From Phaeosaccion multiseriatum (lineage: Eukaryota > Ochrophyta, other classes): DNA of 64,000 bases. The stretch lies in the NCBI GenBank assembly GCA_965112735.1, contig OZ218957.1, forward strand, positions 3,038,001 to 3,102,000, in the 5' to 3' direction. The notes beneath the pieces were generated by a model. That model saw only the letters and a program-made list of their open reading frames with translations, did not search any database and had not been told where the DNA came from. This document shows positions 23,401 through 32,982 of this stretch, piece after piece. Made by a program: the position numbers and the translations under genes. Position 1 is the stretch's first letter; each line of letters opens with the position of its first letter.

Positions 23401-23716
23401 CCCTCTCCCTGGTTCCTCTAGCCCCACCCAAGCTCGTCACCACTCTTGAATCCCAATTACCAGCCCAGACACCACCAGTGCCAGCAAAAAATGCTACAGT
23501 ACACAAAGCAGGGTAGGCCTCCAGGACCCCTTCAGCACATCCATCCAGCACATGGGGAAACAATTTCCTTCCCGCAAGTCATGGTAATTTGTCCCTTACG
23601 GCCGTTTTGACTGTGCTACCTCATTCAACCCCTCCCCCCCCCCCCTTCTCTCTTTCCGCCTCGTCTTTCCCAGCAGCCGCTTTCCGCCTTACCTCCTCAA
23701 GGTCCCATGACGACAT
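17456..23716 (-). CDS. Three-repeat MYB transcription factor (3R-MYB)
   Basis: Eight exons, minus strand: 23716-23693, 22930-22760, 22269-22037, 21756-21547, 21109-19885, 19595-18424, 18201-17730 and a 9-nt last exon 17464-17456 (Ala, Asp, stop). All introns are GT-AG with matching phases; the total is about 1,171 residues. The N-terminus is a c-MYB-like R1R2R3 domain. R1 uses Trp4, Trp30 and Trp49; R2 Trp62, Trp82 and Trp101; R3 Trp114, Trp133 and Trp152, ending RTDNAIKNRWN, the DNA-reading helix. In animals and plants 3R-MYB proteins control G2/M genes in the nucleus. Behind it lie a basic SRKRKK likely nuclear signal, a long acidic Asp/Glu tract (about 20640-20960), Gly-, Ser- and Gln-rich segments, and a final segment of low-complexity Ser/Thr/Pro. 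If the last splice is not used, translation stops at 17709 instead, after VSELSV. Tandem donors TAGGTACGG occur 12 bp apart at the end of exon 6, both in frame (ends 18424 or 18412). The start context GCCACCATGT is near-ideal. Confidence 0.9.
21442..21500. repeat. 28-bp near-perfect inverted repeat with 3-nt loop
   Basis: Arm 21442-21469 and arm 21473-21500 are reverse complements with one mismatch, separated by CGT. It lies in the MYB intron between exons 4 and 5, next to a C-run and a (CA)n tract. It could fold as a long RNA hairpin or be an insertion palindrome or cruciform. Confidence 0.9.
21499..21545. repeat. C-run and (CA)n microsatellite at MYB exon 4 donor
   Basis: On the gene strand the donor GTGCGTGTGTGTG of the exon ending at 21547 runs directly into (GT)n and then a G-run next to the hairpin. 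Confidence 0.85.
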
Positions 23717-24414
23717 GGTGGCCGCAGTCCTTCCTATGCACTCCTCGCTCACTGCAGCTCCGCCGAGAACACCTCCTGCCCCTTGACCCCCCGAGGGTTG
23801 CCGTTTACTGGCGTTGAAATTGTGCCTATGTCAGACTTGCGGGACTGAGGCCAGCGGGCCTCCAACGAAAGGCCTCTACAGCGCCTCCTCCCCTCTCTTA
23901 CCTACTCTCCTCCCCGTCCCTTCTTTCCTTTGTGCCGCCCACGATAGGATCCCCTGTCGTTTTGTGGAAAGCCGTCCCTCGTCGTTTGCGCCCCCCAAAA
24001 AAGGCAAACTGACCGCCGAAAAGAAACAGCAGCTGCAGCAGCACCAGTGCCAAGGTGTGAAATTCCCTGTATGGTCGTAGCCCAGCCTTGGCCGATGCTT
24101 CCGCACTCAATAACGCAGAAGGAGCAGAGAGCAGCAGTTGGAGGCGAGGTGATTGGAAAAAACCCAGGTGGGTTTCACCATCGGGCAAGTTTAAATTGCT
24201 TCAGTTTGAGTTTCAGCTACATCTTTCTCTTCCCCCTTCCCCCTTCCCCCCTCCTCCTTCCTTCTCTGCTATGCTGCTACTTGTCTACGCCTACTTGTCC
24301 TATTGCTAAGGCCCAGACAGGCTACTTCTCTAGACGGCTGCGCGGATATCCACGAAAAAGGGGGACAAATAGGAGGGCAAAGAGGAGGGCAGCCCCCCCC
24401 TTCTCTGAGGCGGG
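23717..24414. promoter_or_regulatory. Divergent promoter region between MYB and TAF10
   Basis: This 698-bp gap separates two divergent start codons. It is C/T-rich with a CAGCAGCTGCAGCAGCACCAG stretch near 24025-24045 and no supported gene. No TATA box is obvious. Confidence 0.4.
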
Positions 24415-25105
24415 ATGGACCAGGGGGGGGGGGGAGAGGCTGACGCGAAGAGGAAGCGGGAGGGCGAGCTCGGAGAGTTCTTGAAGGCTCTCCTGAACTA
24501 CAGCCCCACCCTGTCGGAAGAGGTGAGAAGGCTGCAAGGAAGAGCGAGGATACAAAGGAATACACTGAAGGAAGAGGGAAAGGGGCGTTTTAGGAGATGG
24601 TTTCCCCTCATCTCCTCTCACTCTTCTCCCACCCTCCTCCTCTACCCAATCCCCCTGCTCCGCTCTGCTGCCACGGCTTGTTCTGCTTGTGAATTTGCGG
24701 ACTCCTTCCTCCCCACAGGTGACGAGATGGTACCTGCAAAGGGCGGGAGTGGATTGCGCGGACGAGCGGATCCTCCGGCTCATCTCACTGGCGGCGGACA
24801 AGCTCATGGCGGAGACTATGTTTGGGGCCAAACAGTTTGCTCGCAAGCGCAGGAGGCAGGAAGGCGGCGGCGGAGGCAGCAGCAGCAGTAACGCCACTGG
24901 CAGCGTTGTCACACCAAGAAATAGCAGTGGTGCCAACGCCAACGGTGGTGGCAGTGGGGCAGGAGGAGGAGCAGCCAGCCGCGGGGGCGCAGGAGAGGCT
25001 GGCTCTAGCGGGGCAGCAGCCTCTGACCTTTCGGAGGTGCTCAGCGTAGACTTGGTAGACTTGGCGTCAAGCCTCAGGGAGAAGGCCATTTACCTACCGC
25101 GGTGA
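24415..25105 (+). CDS. TAF10: TFIID/SAGA subunit TAF10
   Basis: Two exons, 24415-24522 and 24719-25105, phase 0, with GTGAGA donor and CCACAG acceptor; 164 residues. TAF10 is a histone-fold subunit shared by TFIID and SAGA in the nucleus. The family signature is clear: GEFLKALLNYSPTLSEE (residues about 20-36), then VTRWYLQRAG, CADERILRLISLAADKLMAE (residues about 47-66) and, after a Gly/Ser/Asn-rich insert, the C-terminal SEVLSVDLVDLASSLRE segment ending in YLPR. The insert of about 50 residues between the histone-fold helices and the C-terminal helix is longer than usual. The short basic N-terminus (AKRKREGE) may aid nuclear import. The start ATG is followed by a G-run that encodes poly-Gly. 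It lies divergent from the MYB gene. Confidence 0.92.
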
Positions 25106-25440
25106 TGCCAGGGGCTCTCGGGAGGGGTGGGAGGGGGTGGGTAGTGCGGGGGAGGCGGCCATGCTTTGATCAACGACGACTTCATCGGGACTCAAGGCGC
25201 TGCAGCTTGTATATAGAGAGTTGATCATAGAGTCAAAAGACAGGCCTCATCGGCAGGGCGTTGAGCCCTTTCTTTGGTGTGGAATGCTCCTGTGTGCGAG
25301 GGTGGAGGAGTGAGGAGTGATTTGGCACACATAAGAGCCCTCCGATTGGCTGCCCCCGGCGTGGCTTCTGTTCTCGGCAAAATGTACATTTCCTTTATCC
25401 TAGGTGTCCAACCCCCGCCAACAAATGGTGCCCTTCCTTC
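25106..25440. other. Convergent 3' intergenic region
   Basis: It separates the TAF10 stop from the stop of the glutathione transferase on the other strand. A G-rich start (25110-25160) is followed by A/T-mixed sequence. No gene, RNA or repeat was recognised; it should contain both 3' UTRs. Confidence 0.5.
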
Positions 25441-26346
25441 CTATTTGCCGTCACCAATCTTATCCCATGTCTGCGTGTCAAAGTCTCCAGCGTCATGGCG
25501 CTCTCTGAGCTGCTCGCTAGTCTCGCCCCAGGCGCGGTTGACCATATTCCCTCGCTGGTAGGCCGGTCGCTCCATCACCGCATCGGCCCAGCGGTTGACG
25601 TGGGTGTAGCTGGCTGCTTCCAGGAACTCGTCGGAGCCGGGATAGAGCTTTCCTTTAAGCAGAGCCCCGTACCATGGCACGGCGGCCATGTCCGCGATGG
25701 TGTATTCGTCTCCTGCCAAGTAGGTGTTTTCGCTGAGTCGCCTGTTCAATACGTCGAGCTGCCGCTTCACCTCCATGGTGAAGCGATTGATGGGGTATTC
25801 AAGCTTCTCTGGTGCGTATGCGAAGAAGTGCCCGAACCCCCCGCCCAGATAGGGCGCCGACCCTTGCAGCCAGAACAACCAATTCATGGTCTCTGTTCTC
25901 GCCTTGCCCTCGCTGGGCAAGAAGGCCCCACCACACTTCTCCGCCAAGTACACCATGATAGAGGCACTCTCGAAGACTCGCGTGTCAGTGCTGTGATCAA
26001 AAAGCGCCGGGATCTTCGAGTTGGGGTTGATGTCGACAAATCCGCTGCCGAATTGATCGCCCTTGCTAATGTCGATGAGCCACGCGTCGTACTCCGCCTC
26101 CTTATGCCCCGCCGCCAACAGTTCTTCCAGGAGCACCGCCACTTTCACTCCGTTCGGTGTGGCGAGCGAATAAAGCTGCAGCGGATGCTTGCCCACTGGC
26201 AGCTCTTTCTCATGAGTGGGGCCAGCGACGGGGCGATTGATTGAGGCGAACTTCCCGCCTGAGCTTAGGGGCTGCCACACCTTAGGCGGCGTGTACGTCG
26301 CTGGTGCTGCTGGTGCTGCTGCTGCTGCTGCTTCTTGGTCCGCCAT
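25441..26346 (-). CDS. YghU-type glutathione S-transferase
   Basis: A single uninterrupted exon of 301 residues, ATG at 26346. It closely matches the bacterial YghU (nu-class) family, which uses two glutathiones and has disulfide-bond reductase or peroxidase activity toward organic hydroperoxides. Recognisable stretches: a linker with GGKFASINRPVAGPTHEKEL, the thioredoxin-fold start QLYSLATPNGVKV, GDQFGSGFVDINPNSKIPAL, VFESASIMVYLAEK, and the all-helical domain with TETMNWLFWLQGSAPYLGGG, AGDEYTIADMA and a C-terminal WDK region. The length is close to the bacterial protein plus an Ala-rich extension at residues 3-15. No targeting peptide is evident. The frame stays open upstream but without similarity, so the ATG before ADQE is chosen. 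Lack of introns among intron-bearing neighbours and the bacterial-type sequence suggest old horizontal transfer (inference). Confidence 0.93.
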   Translation of the reverse strand: MADQEAAAAAAPAAPATYTPPKVWQPLSSGGKFASINRPVAGPTHEKELPVGKHPLQLYSLATPNGVKVAVLLEELLAAGHKEAEYDAWLIDISKGDQFGSGFVDINPNSKIPALFDHSTDTRVFESASIMVYLAEKCGGAFLPSEGKARTETMNWLFWLQGSAPYLGGGFGHFFAYAPEKLEYPINRFTMEVKRQLDVLNRRLSENTYLAGDEYTIADMAAVPWYGALLKGKLYPGSDEFLEAASYTHVNRWADAVMERPAYQRGNMVNRAWGETSEQLRERHDAGDFDTQTWDKIGDGK

Positions 26347-27236
26347 TTGCGCTGCTCCTCGTTTCGCCAAAGAGTATGTGAGACGAGAATGACGGGAATG
26401 AAGAAGGGTGGAGAGAGAGAAGAAAAGTGAAACACGACAGGAAATTTTCGCGCCGCTTCTTGTGTCCTCAAAGTTTATGTGAGACGACAGAGAAGACAGG
26501 AGAGATAATATACGGGAAGTAGGCGAGAAGAGAGGGGGAAAGGGAGGAGAATCGGGAAGAACAAAAGAGCGGGAAGAAAAGGTGTGGGGGGGGGGGTTGA
26601 GCTGAAATTTAAATTGGATATACGGGCAGCACGTAACATTTCGTAAGCCCTCTATCACGAGTGGGTGTGGAGCACCACCAACAGACAAGAGAGCAGGGCA
26701 AGTTGACGAGGGTGTGACTAGTGCGTCGGCGAAGGTGAGATGCTCTTTCTTCGGGAGGCGAGCTACGCTGGCTGGGACGGGGTGGGAAGCCGAGGAGTGG
26801 TGGGGGTCGGTGGGTGAGGAGCCAAGGCCGGGGGGTGGGCACATGGAAGAAAAACAAGTAGCTGTGCTGGGCTGCGGGAGACTGGCGGCGTGCGAGGAGC
26901 AAAAGTTCAGTGCGGGCGCAGGGTTTCTGCTTCTGCAGCAGCGGAGTCAGAGCCTCCATGTCTGCTGCTGCTGCTGCTGATGTCGGCCGACTGGATATGG
27001 CGTGGCTGGTACCCGCATCCAAATTTGGTACCTTGTACCCTTCGCCTGCGCAGCACAAGTAGAGAGAAGACCTGCATCACGTATTGTCTGCTCCTTTGAG
27101 AGCTCTACTTTGTTTCCACCTACAATGTTTCCTTCTCCTCACCCGTACCTCCCCGTCCCACGTCCCCCACCTCCAAACCCCCTTTTATTTGACATGTCTA
27201 GGTTCGTCCTAGTAGTTAGTTAGACGCATAGACAGG
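26347..27236. promoter_or_regulatory. Divergent promoter region of GST and NAC-beta
   Basis: This 890-bp gap separates two divergent start codons. It contains a G-run at about 26587-26596, a CTGCTG run at about 26960-26980, and pyrimidine-rich DNA (27110-27180) just before the right-hand gene. Open frames here are short and repeat-derived; no gene is supported. Confidence 0.4.
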
Positions 27237-29022
27237 ATGGATGATAATGAGGAGATCATGGCCGCACGGGCAAAGATGATGGCCAAGAGAGGGTCAGGGG
27301 CAGGGAAGATCACTGGGGGTGTGCGACGGAAGAAGAAGGCCATCCACAAGACAGCAACATCAGGTGCGGCCCCGTGTCTATAATTGAAACGTTATGATGT
27401 GATATGATTCCGCATGGGTCTCACTGGCCATGCTCGACGCAGTATAGCAATGGGCGTGTGGGTTCGTGTGCTTGAGAGAGAGAGCCTTGGGCTCTCCTCT
27501 ACACGTGCCTTTGAGCTTTGGCGCGGGAGGGGGAAGTCTACCCTGCTCGTGGAGGAGGGGAAAGTGGGCAGGATTATGCGATTGGGGGCTGGGCTAGCGT
27601 CTGTCAGGTAGTTTTGCTTGGGTTCAAAGGCTGACAGACCGGGGTCCAAACCATTGGCTGATGGAGAGAAACGTACCTTGATTGGATATTGGGTATTGTG
27701 TATGTAGGCAGTTGTGGCCTGTTGCCAGAGCCTGTGCTGCGCACTAACCCTCCACTTTTCATCGGCTTCCCTCCCTCCCTCCCTCCCTCCCTCACACTCG
27801 CTCCCTTTCCCTTGCCCAACACAGACGACAAGAAGTTGGGTACCACGCTGAAGAGGTTGGGGGTGACAAATATCCCGGCCATCGAGGAGGTGAACATGTT
27901 TAAGGACAACGGCGAGGTCATCCACTTCGTCAACCCCAAGGGTGAGTACCAGTGCTATAGTGCTAGTGCTAAAGTCCTATGAGTGCTAGTGCCCGGGCAA
28001 ACAAGTTTATTGCCTGCTGGTGCTTGACAACGGACACCACGCCTGTAGAGTCGAGTGCATTGGATGCAGTGGCGTGTGAAGTGAAAGTCCCTCCCATTTT
28101 TATTCCCCTTGTATCTTTTCGTGTTGAACCGGCCGACCACTTGGTTGTTGGCTGTCGCTGAAGCAGTCTCTCTTCCTAGTGTTGTCGGCATCGCTCACTG
28201 ATGTGCGATATGACTTGAATTCCAAGCTTACTGCTTGAGTAGGGAAGGCACAACTCACCCCCCTCCTCTCCTGACCTTGCGCGATACGAATCACCGCACC
28301 AACGGCCTAACCCGAAAGGCTTGCTTTCCCCCCACCCCGCCCGCGCTGCTGCTGCTCTTGCTCTTCCACCCCCGGTCCTTCCTTTTCCCTCCCTTCCTCC
28401 CTATCTAATCCCCAATGGCCGTTGTGCCGAGCAGTCCAGGCATCTGTCGGGGCTAACACATACGTGATTAGCGGCAACGCCGAGACCAAGAGTGAGTTGT
28501 GTGTGTGCGCCCGTGTGTGTGTGCGTGCGGGTGGGTGGATGGATGGGTGTGTGTGTGTGTGTGGGTGTGTGTGTGTCTGCACGCCAAAAGGCTGCCCCCC
28601 CTGCCGGGTATCTTTGAGGCAGGGAGCGTGACGGCAGTGTGTTGACTTGCCTTGCGCCTTCGATCGACGAGTGCATGAACCTTTGGGTATGAGCCTTTCC
28701 CCATCTCCAACAGTGAGCAACTCCCCACGCAAGGGCATTGCGGACTTGACTCAACCTGACCTTACCCCATCAGTGAATGAAATGCCATGGGCCCGTTCTC
28801 CTTGACTTAACGTTCTTTCCTCCTCCTCCTCCTCACACCTCACCAGAGCTGCAAGACTTGCTACCAGGGATCATGAACGAGCTCGGAGCCGAGAACCTGT
28901 CCCAGCTCAAGGACATTGCCTCCAACATGCAGGCTGAGGGAGGAGAGGCAGCAGATGACGACGACGATGATGACGACATCCCCGACCTTGTGGAGAACTT
29001 CGAGGAGGCAGCGTCTACCTAA
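27237..29022 (+). CDS. BTF3: Nascent-polypeptide-associated complex subunit beta
   Basis: Four exons: 27237-27363, 27825-27941, 28435-28491 and 28847-29022. All three introns are phase 1; 158 residues, the usual length. NAC-beta pairs with NAC-alpha and binds the ribosome next to the tunnel exit, shielding nascent chains and controlling targeting. The RRKKK ribosome-binding motif is at about residues 30-34, followed by HKTATSDDKKL, the NAC dimerisation domain ([35 protein letters not shown]), [13 protein letters not shown] and an acidic tail ending [12 protein letters not shown]. Intron 3 begins GTGAGTTGTGTGTG and continues as a (GT)n microsatellite. It lies divergent from the GST gene. Confidence 0.95.
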
Positions 29023-29972
29023 ATCGTAACGCCCGTTCTTCATACCTAGGCATCATGTTTAGTACTGAGTAGGGCGCGTCTTGTCTGCCTAAGTGGTCTA
29101 CCTGGGCGCCTAAGGACTGAGTGCTGAGTATACTGAGTACCCACACCCTTACGTACGTTGAAGAAGTAGCCTCTGTTCTACCTAAAGTAGGGACCCTGAG
29201 TAGCAAGCAGCCCACACAGCAGCACAGCAGCACAGCAGCCAGTGTAGTTCCTTCCCCACAATGGGCCTGCTGCGGCTGCTGCTCCCCATTAGAGAACTGG
29301 CAATCGATCAATATATTTCATCTCTTCCACCCCTTTCATCTACAATACAAGACCACCTTTTTTTGCTGTCTCTTGCGTCAACTTCTTTCGTTGAAAAGGT
29401 GCTGATGTCTTAACTTGCTTGACAAGTGCTTGACATGCCTGAGAGGCGTCAGTGTCTTTGTCTCCACATATCCACCACGCACAGGACGGGGGAGGACGTA
29501 GCCCGGGACGGGATCGGACGGGATGGGGATGGCAGTGGATGGCGGCCAATGTGAACGGTAACGGAAGTGCACTGCGGAAGGTGTAGTATGAAGGCCAACC
29601 CTTAGCATGCCATGTCCTCAGAGAACAGAGGCGCAAGAAGCAACTGCGGAACAAACTGGAGCAATGGCCGTACCCACCACAGTGCGATCTTGTGCCACAG
29701 GGATTGGTGGTGCAGTAGCAGTTGGTGATATACACAAGTGCGCGATACCCCCCGCCCGCCCGGCACTCCCTTCCTCATGTTGTAACAAATGTGTTTTTAT
29801 GTACTGCAGATGAAATGACGACAAGATACACGAGACAACAAAGTGTATCGGGCAACCCCCCTCACACAACCGTCCTCCCCCGCCCGCACTCACTCTCTGT
29901 CTATACCCCTAAGCTCAGCTCAGCTAAGCCAATAAACATCAGCAAGCACTTTACTGCTCTCTCTCTCTTTCT
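29023..29972. other. Convergent intergenic region
   Basis: A 950-bp gap between two convergent stop codons. It holds a CAGCAC triplet stretch (about 29205-29240), T-rich 3' UTR-like sequence near 29310-29365, and one copy of the dispersed word in variant form (GTTGGTGATA at 29721-29730). No coding region is convincing. Confidence 0.5.
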
Positions 29973-31316
29973 CTACACCTTGCCTTTCTCGGTGACAATA
30001 CGGGTGTTCTTCTCCTTGGGCTGCCGCTCCTCCCAAGGAGCAGGGCCATGCTTGTCGAGGTCAACGTTAAGTCGCACCGCTTGGAACTGGCCAAGGGCCT
30101 TGAGGGCGAAGAGAGGACCCCAGCCCTGTGGGACGTCCCGGCAGATCAGACGCCACACGAATAGAGAGAGATGGAGGCAGGGTGAGGGGACAGGGGGGGA
30201 GAGGGAGAGGGAGAGGGAGGGAGAGAGGAAGAGAGGGAGAGATAGACAGAGAGAGAGGGAGGGAGAGACAGAGAGAAGCGAAAAAGAAGACATAAGTGGG
30301 AGGACGCACAAAGGAACAGGGGGTGTGGTGCGGGGGGGGGGGGGTCAGGACTACGAGAGGAAAGGGACGAGAAGAAAAGAAGCACTTTGCCGTCCGTCTG
30401 TCTCTTGCAAGGTAAGTGACAAGACACGAGGCCGGATATATCAATGAACCCCACATGGCCTTATTCCCATGCACACGTTCGATTGACGATGCCTTCACTT
30501 CATTCCCTCCCTAGACCATACATGAATACATTTTTGGATTCCATCACTGAGGCAGGCCCCTGGCTCCTCGCGCCACCCCCACACCACCACACCACCACAC
30601 CTAGTCCCAACCCTGCTCGTCGCCCCACCCACACTCCGCCATTACCATACCTTGATCTCTCCTTCCAGATAGTGCTCGTTGCAATTGTCGAACAGCCTGG
30701 CTGTGTATATCCTCTTTCCGTTCCACCCTAGGAAAAAGTCTCTGTAGAAGGTTAGATTTCGGCTCTTGCTGTTCATTCGCCACTTTGACCTGTGATTGTC
30801 CAGCCACACACAGGAGCCGTCGCCCTGGGGGAAGAAAAGTGGGGGGGGGGGGGGGAAGAGGGGGAGGAAGGAGGGGACGGTGGAGGGAGGGGGGGCGAAG
30901 GCAAAGGCAAGGGGCGCATGGATGAGCAAAGAGTTAATGCCACACTTTGACTGATCCAAGGCCTCTGCTGCTGCGCTCTACCCCGCCTAGTAGCAGCAGC
31001 AGTAGTAGTAATAGTGGTGGTGGAGGTAGTAATACTACGCGGGGGCAGTTGTAGTAGTAGCAGCAGCAGCAGCAGCAGCAGTAGTAGTGGTGGAGGTAGT
31101 AATAGTACGCGGGGGTAGTTGTAGTAGCAGCAGCAGCAGCAGTAGTAATAGCGGTGGTGGAGGTAGTAATAGTACGTGGGGGTAGTTGTAGTAGTAGCAG
31201 CAGCAGCAGCAGCAGTAGTGGTGGTAGTAGTAGTAGTAGGAGGAGGAGGGGGCAGTAGTACGGGAGGATGAGGAGGAGGAGAAGATTACTACTAAAAGTA
31301 AATAGTGTGTGTAGTA

Positions 31317-31368
<52 letters not shown>

Positions 31369-32374
31369 CAGGAGGAGGAGGAGGGGAGGAGGTAAGTCGT
31401 AGAGAGGAGCAGGAGGAGGGGTGAAAGGCCCTGTCTATACACATCTAATCGTGCACACCTTCAAGGCAATCTTGGTCTGCTTCATCCTCCTCTTCCCGTT
31501 CCACAAAATGGCGAGAGCCCATGTGGAATCAGCGTAATCCTTTGCTTTGAAGATCTTGACGCGCTTTTTGATCCCCCCCCCCCCCCCCTCGGGCCCTCCT
31601 GCTTCTGCCATTGCGCCAGGGACGGCTGGTGACTCAGCGTCCCCGTCTGCCGCTCCTCCTACGCTAGCTGCTGCTCCTGCTGCTGCTGCTGCTGCTGCCT
31701 CAGATGTGCTCTCTCCTCCTCCCTCTCCGCTGCGTGCTGGGGGCTCCCTCGGACCGACCAATCTCCCCGCCCCCAAACTCTTGTCCTTGCCGTACACCTT
31801 ACCTTCAACCGCCTCTTCTATTATTAACCCCGTCGTCCTCTCCACCCCCCCCTCTTCTGCCTCTGCGGCTTCAATGAGTGGTGACCCGTCACTATCGTCC
31901 GCCGCCCCTCCGCTTCCACTCGCTGATGCTGGTGCACTCGCGGGTGCGCTCTCTTGTACACCACTCGATGATGCACCCCGACCGTACGCGTACCCCTTGC
32001 CCTCTTTCAGCCCCTCCTGAGGCGTTTGGTTCGCCGACAAGGGGGACCAGGCAGCTCGGCCGTAGCTCAGACTATAGTCCGGAGTCTCCACCCAACACAC
32101 CGCTCCTCGCTGTCTCCGCCGCTTGTTCTGAGCCTTCCACTGCTGCCGATACTGCAAGCTCCCGCCCGTAGAGGCTCCTCCCCCCCCCCCTGACCCCTCC
32201 TCCCCCTCCTGCCCGATGATGCCGCCCCTGCTCCTGCTGGCTCCCAAGGCCAGACACCACCACCCGCCCTCCTCCGGAAAAGGCGAGTGCCTCTCTGAGA
32301 AGCACCACGAGGCTGAATACCAGCACGAGCAATAAGGCCTGCGGGGCAGCCCCCGCCGCTCCTCCTGCCGCCAT
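29973..32374 (-). CDS. Signal-anchored protein of unknown function, apparent frameshift
   Basis: No family recognised. Reading 5'-3' on the minus strand, the ATG at 32374 (good context, ATACCATGG) opens a frame with a hydrophobic N-terminus (QALLLVLVFSLVVLL) ending ALAF, like a signal peptide, perhaps plastid-type (inference). That frame runs out after a 12-base C/G homopolymer at about 32178-32190, while the frame one register away continues with normal-looking protein from TGGSLQYRQQW to 31459. I infer a one-register indel in the homopolymer, either real or a sequencing error. Further exons: 30824-30651 and 30125-29973, both phase 0, stop TAG. The C-terminal parts carry two WNGKR motifs (WALAILWNGKRR and FFLGWNGKRIY), suggesting an internal repeat, and a basic, Trp-rich C-terminal region. 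The first intron is filled by a TAG-rich minisatellite. An upstream in-frame ATG at 32395 has a weaker context. Confidence 0.6.
30990..31400. repeat. TAG/CAG-rich minisatellite inside an intron
   Basis: Three units of about 70 bp (core TGGAGGTAGTAATA at 31021, 31091 and 31159, each followed by a TACGCGGGGG-like block and GTAGTAG/CAGCAG triplets), then plain (GTA)n at about 31312-31368 and GGA triplets. It occupies the intron between 31458 and 30825. Confidence 0.9.
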
Positions 32375-32982
32375 GGTATCTCCAAATGGCCTCATGTGAA
32401 TCTTCAGCTTCCCTCCTGTTGCTCTCCCCGAGGGGGTTGGGTTTTATTTTCTATATTTTCCACAAATTGGAACGGTGTCATCGAAGAAAAAATTGCTCCC
32501 GAGCTTAAAGCTGAGGCCAGCCAGCCGCACTAGTCAGGGCCATCTCATCGTGGGTGCATCTCTTGCTGTGGCAGTGGAGATGAGAGGACTGCTGATCGCG
32601 TAGAAGAGAGGAGTTGGCGCGGCGGCCCTCTTGCAGAGGGCAAGGGGGAAGAAGGGGGAGCAACAAGGAGAGGGCGGCAGGGAAGGACTGCTAGCGAGGG
32701 CAACGGGAAAGACAGCGCACGACGGACGAGTTACGCCACTATGGTCGGCAGGGAGAGGATGTCGTGGGCCCCCGGCGAGCGAGATCCCCCGCTGGAAGGA
32801 AGGGTACGTCGGGGAGCAACGCTCCTCTCTCCAATTGTCTCTGTCGTACTTTGGGCTTGGATCCGAAGCACGGATAACTGACTCGCTCACCCCTCACCCT
32901 ACTACTACCGCTGCTGTGTTGGCTATTTTCATCCACGTGTTGCTTCTTCTCTACGCTCCTTCACCAGAGCATACTGCGGTGG
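32375..32982. promoter_or_regulatory. Divergent promoter region
   Basis: About 600 bp between two divergent start codons. A T-rich TTTTATTTTCTATATTTTCC lies at about 32440-32460, close to the left-hand gene. A TTCACCAG acceptor-like site lies 15 bp before the right-hand ATG and could end a 5' UTR intron. No gene is supported. Confidence 0.4.
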
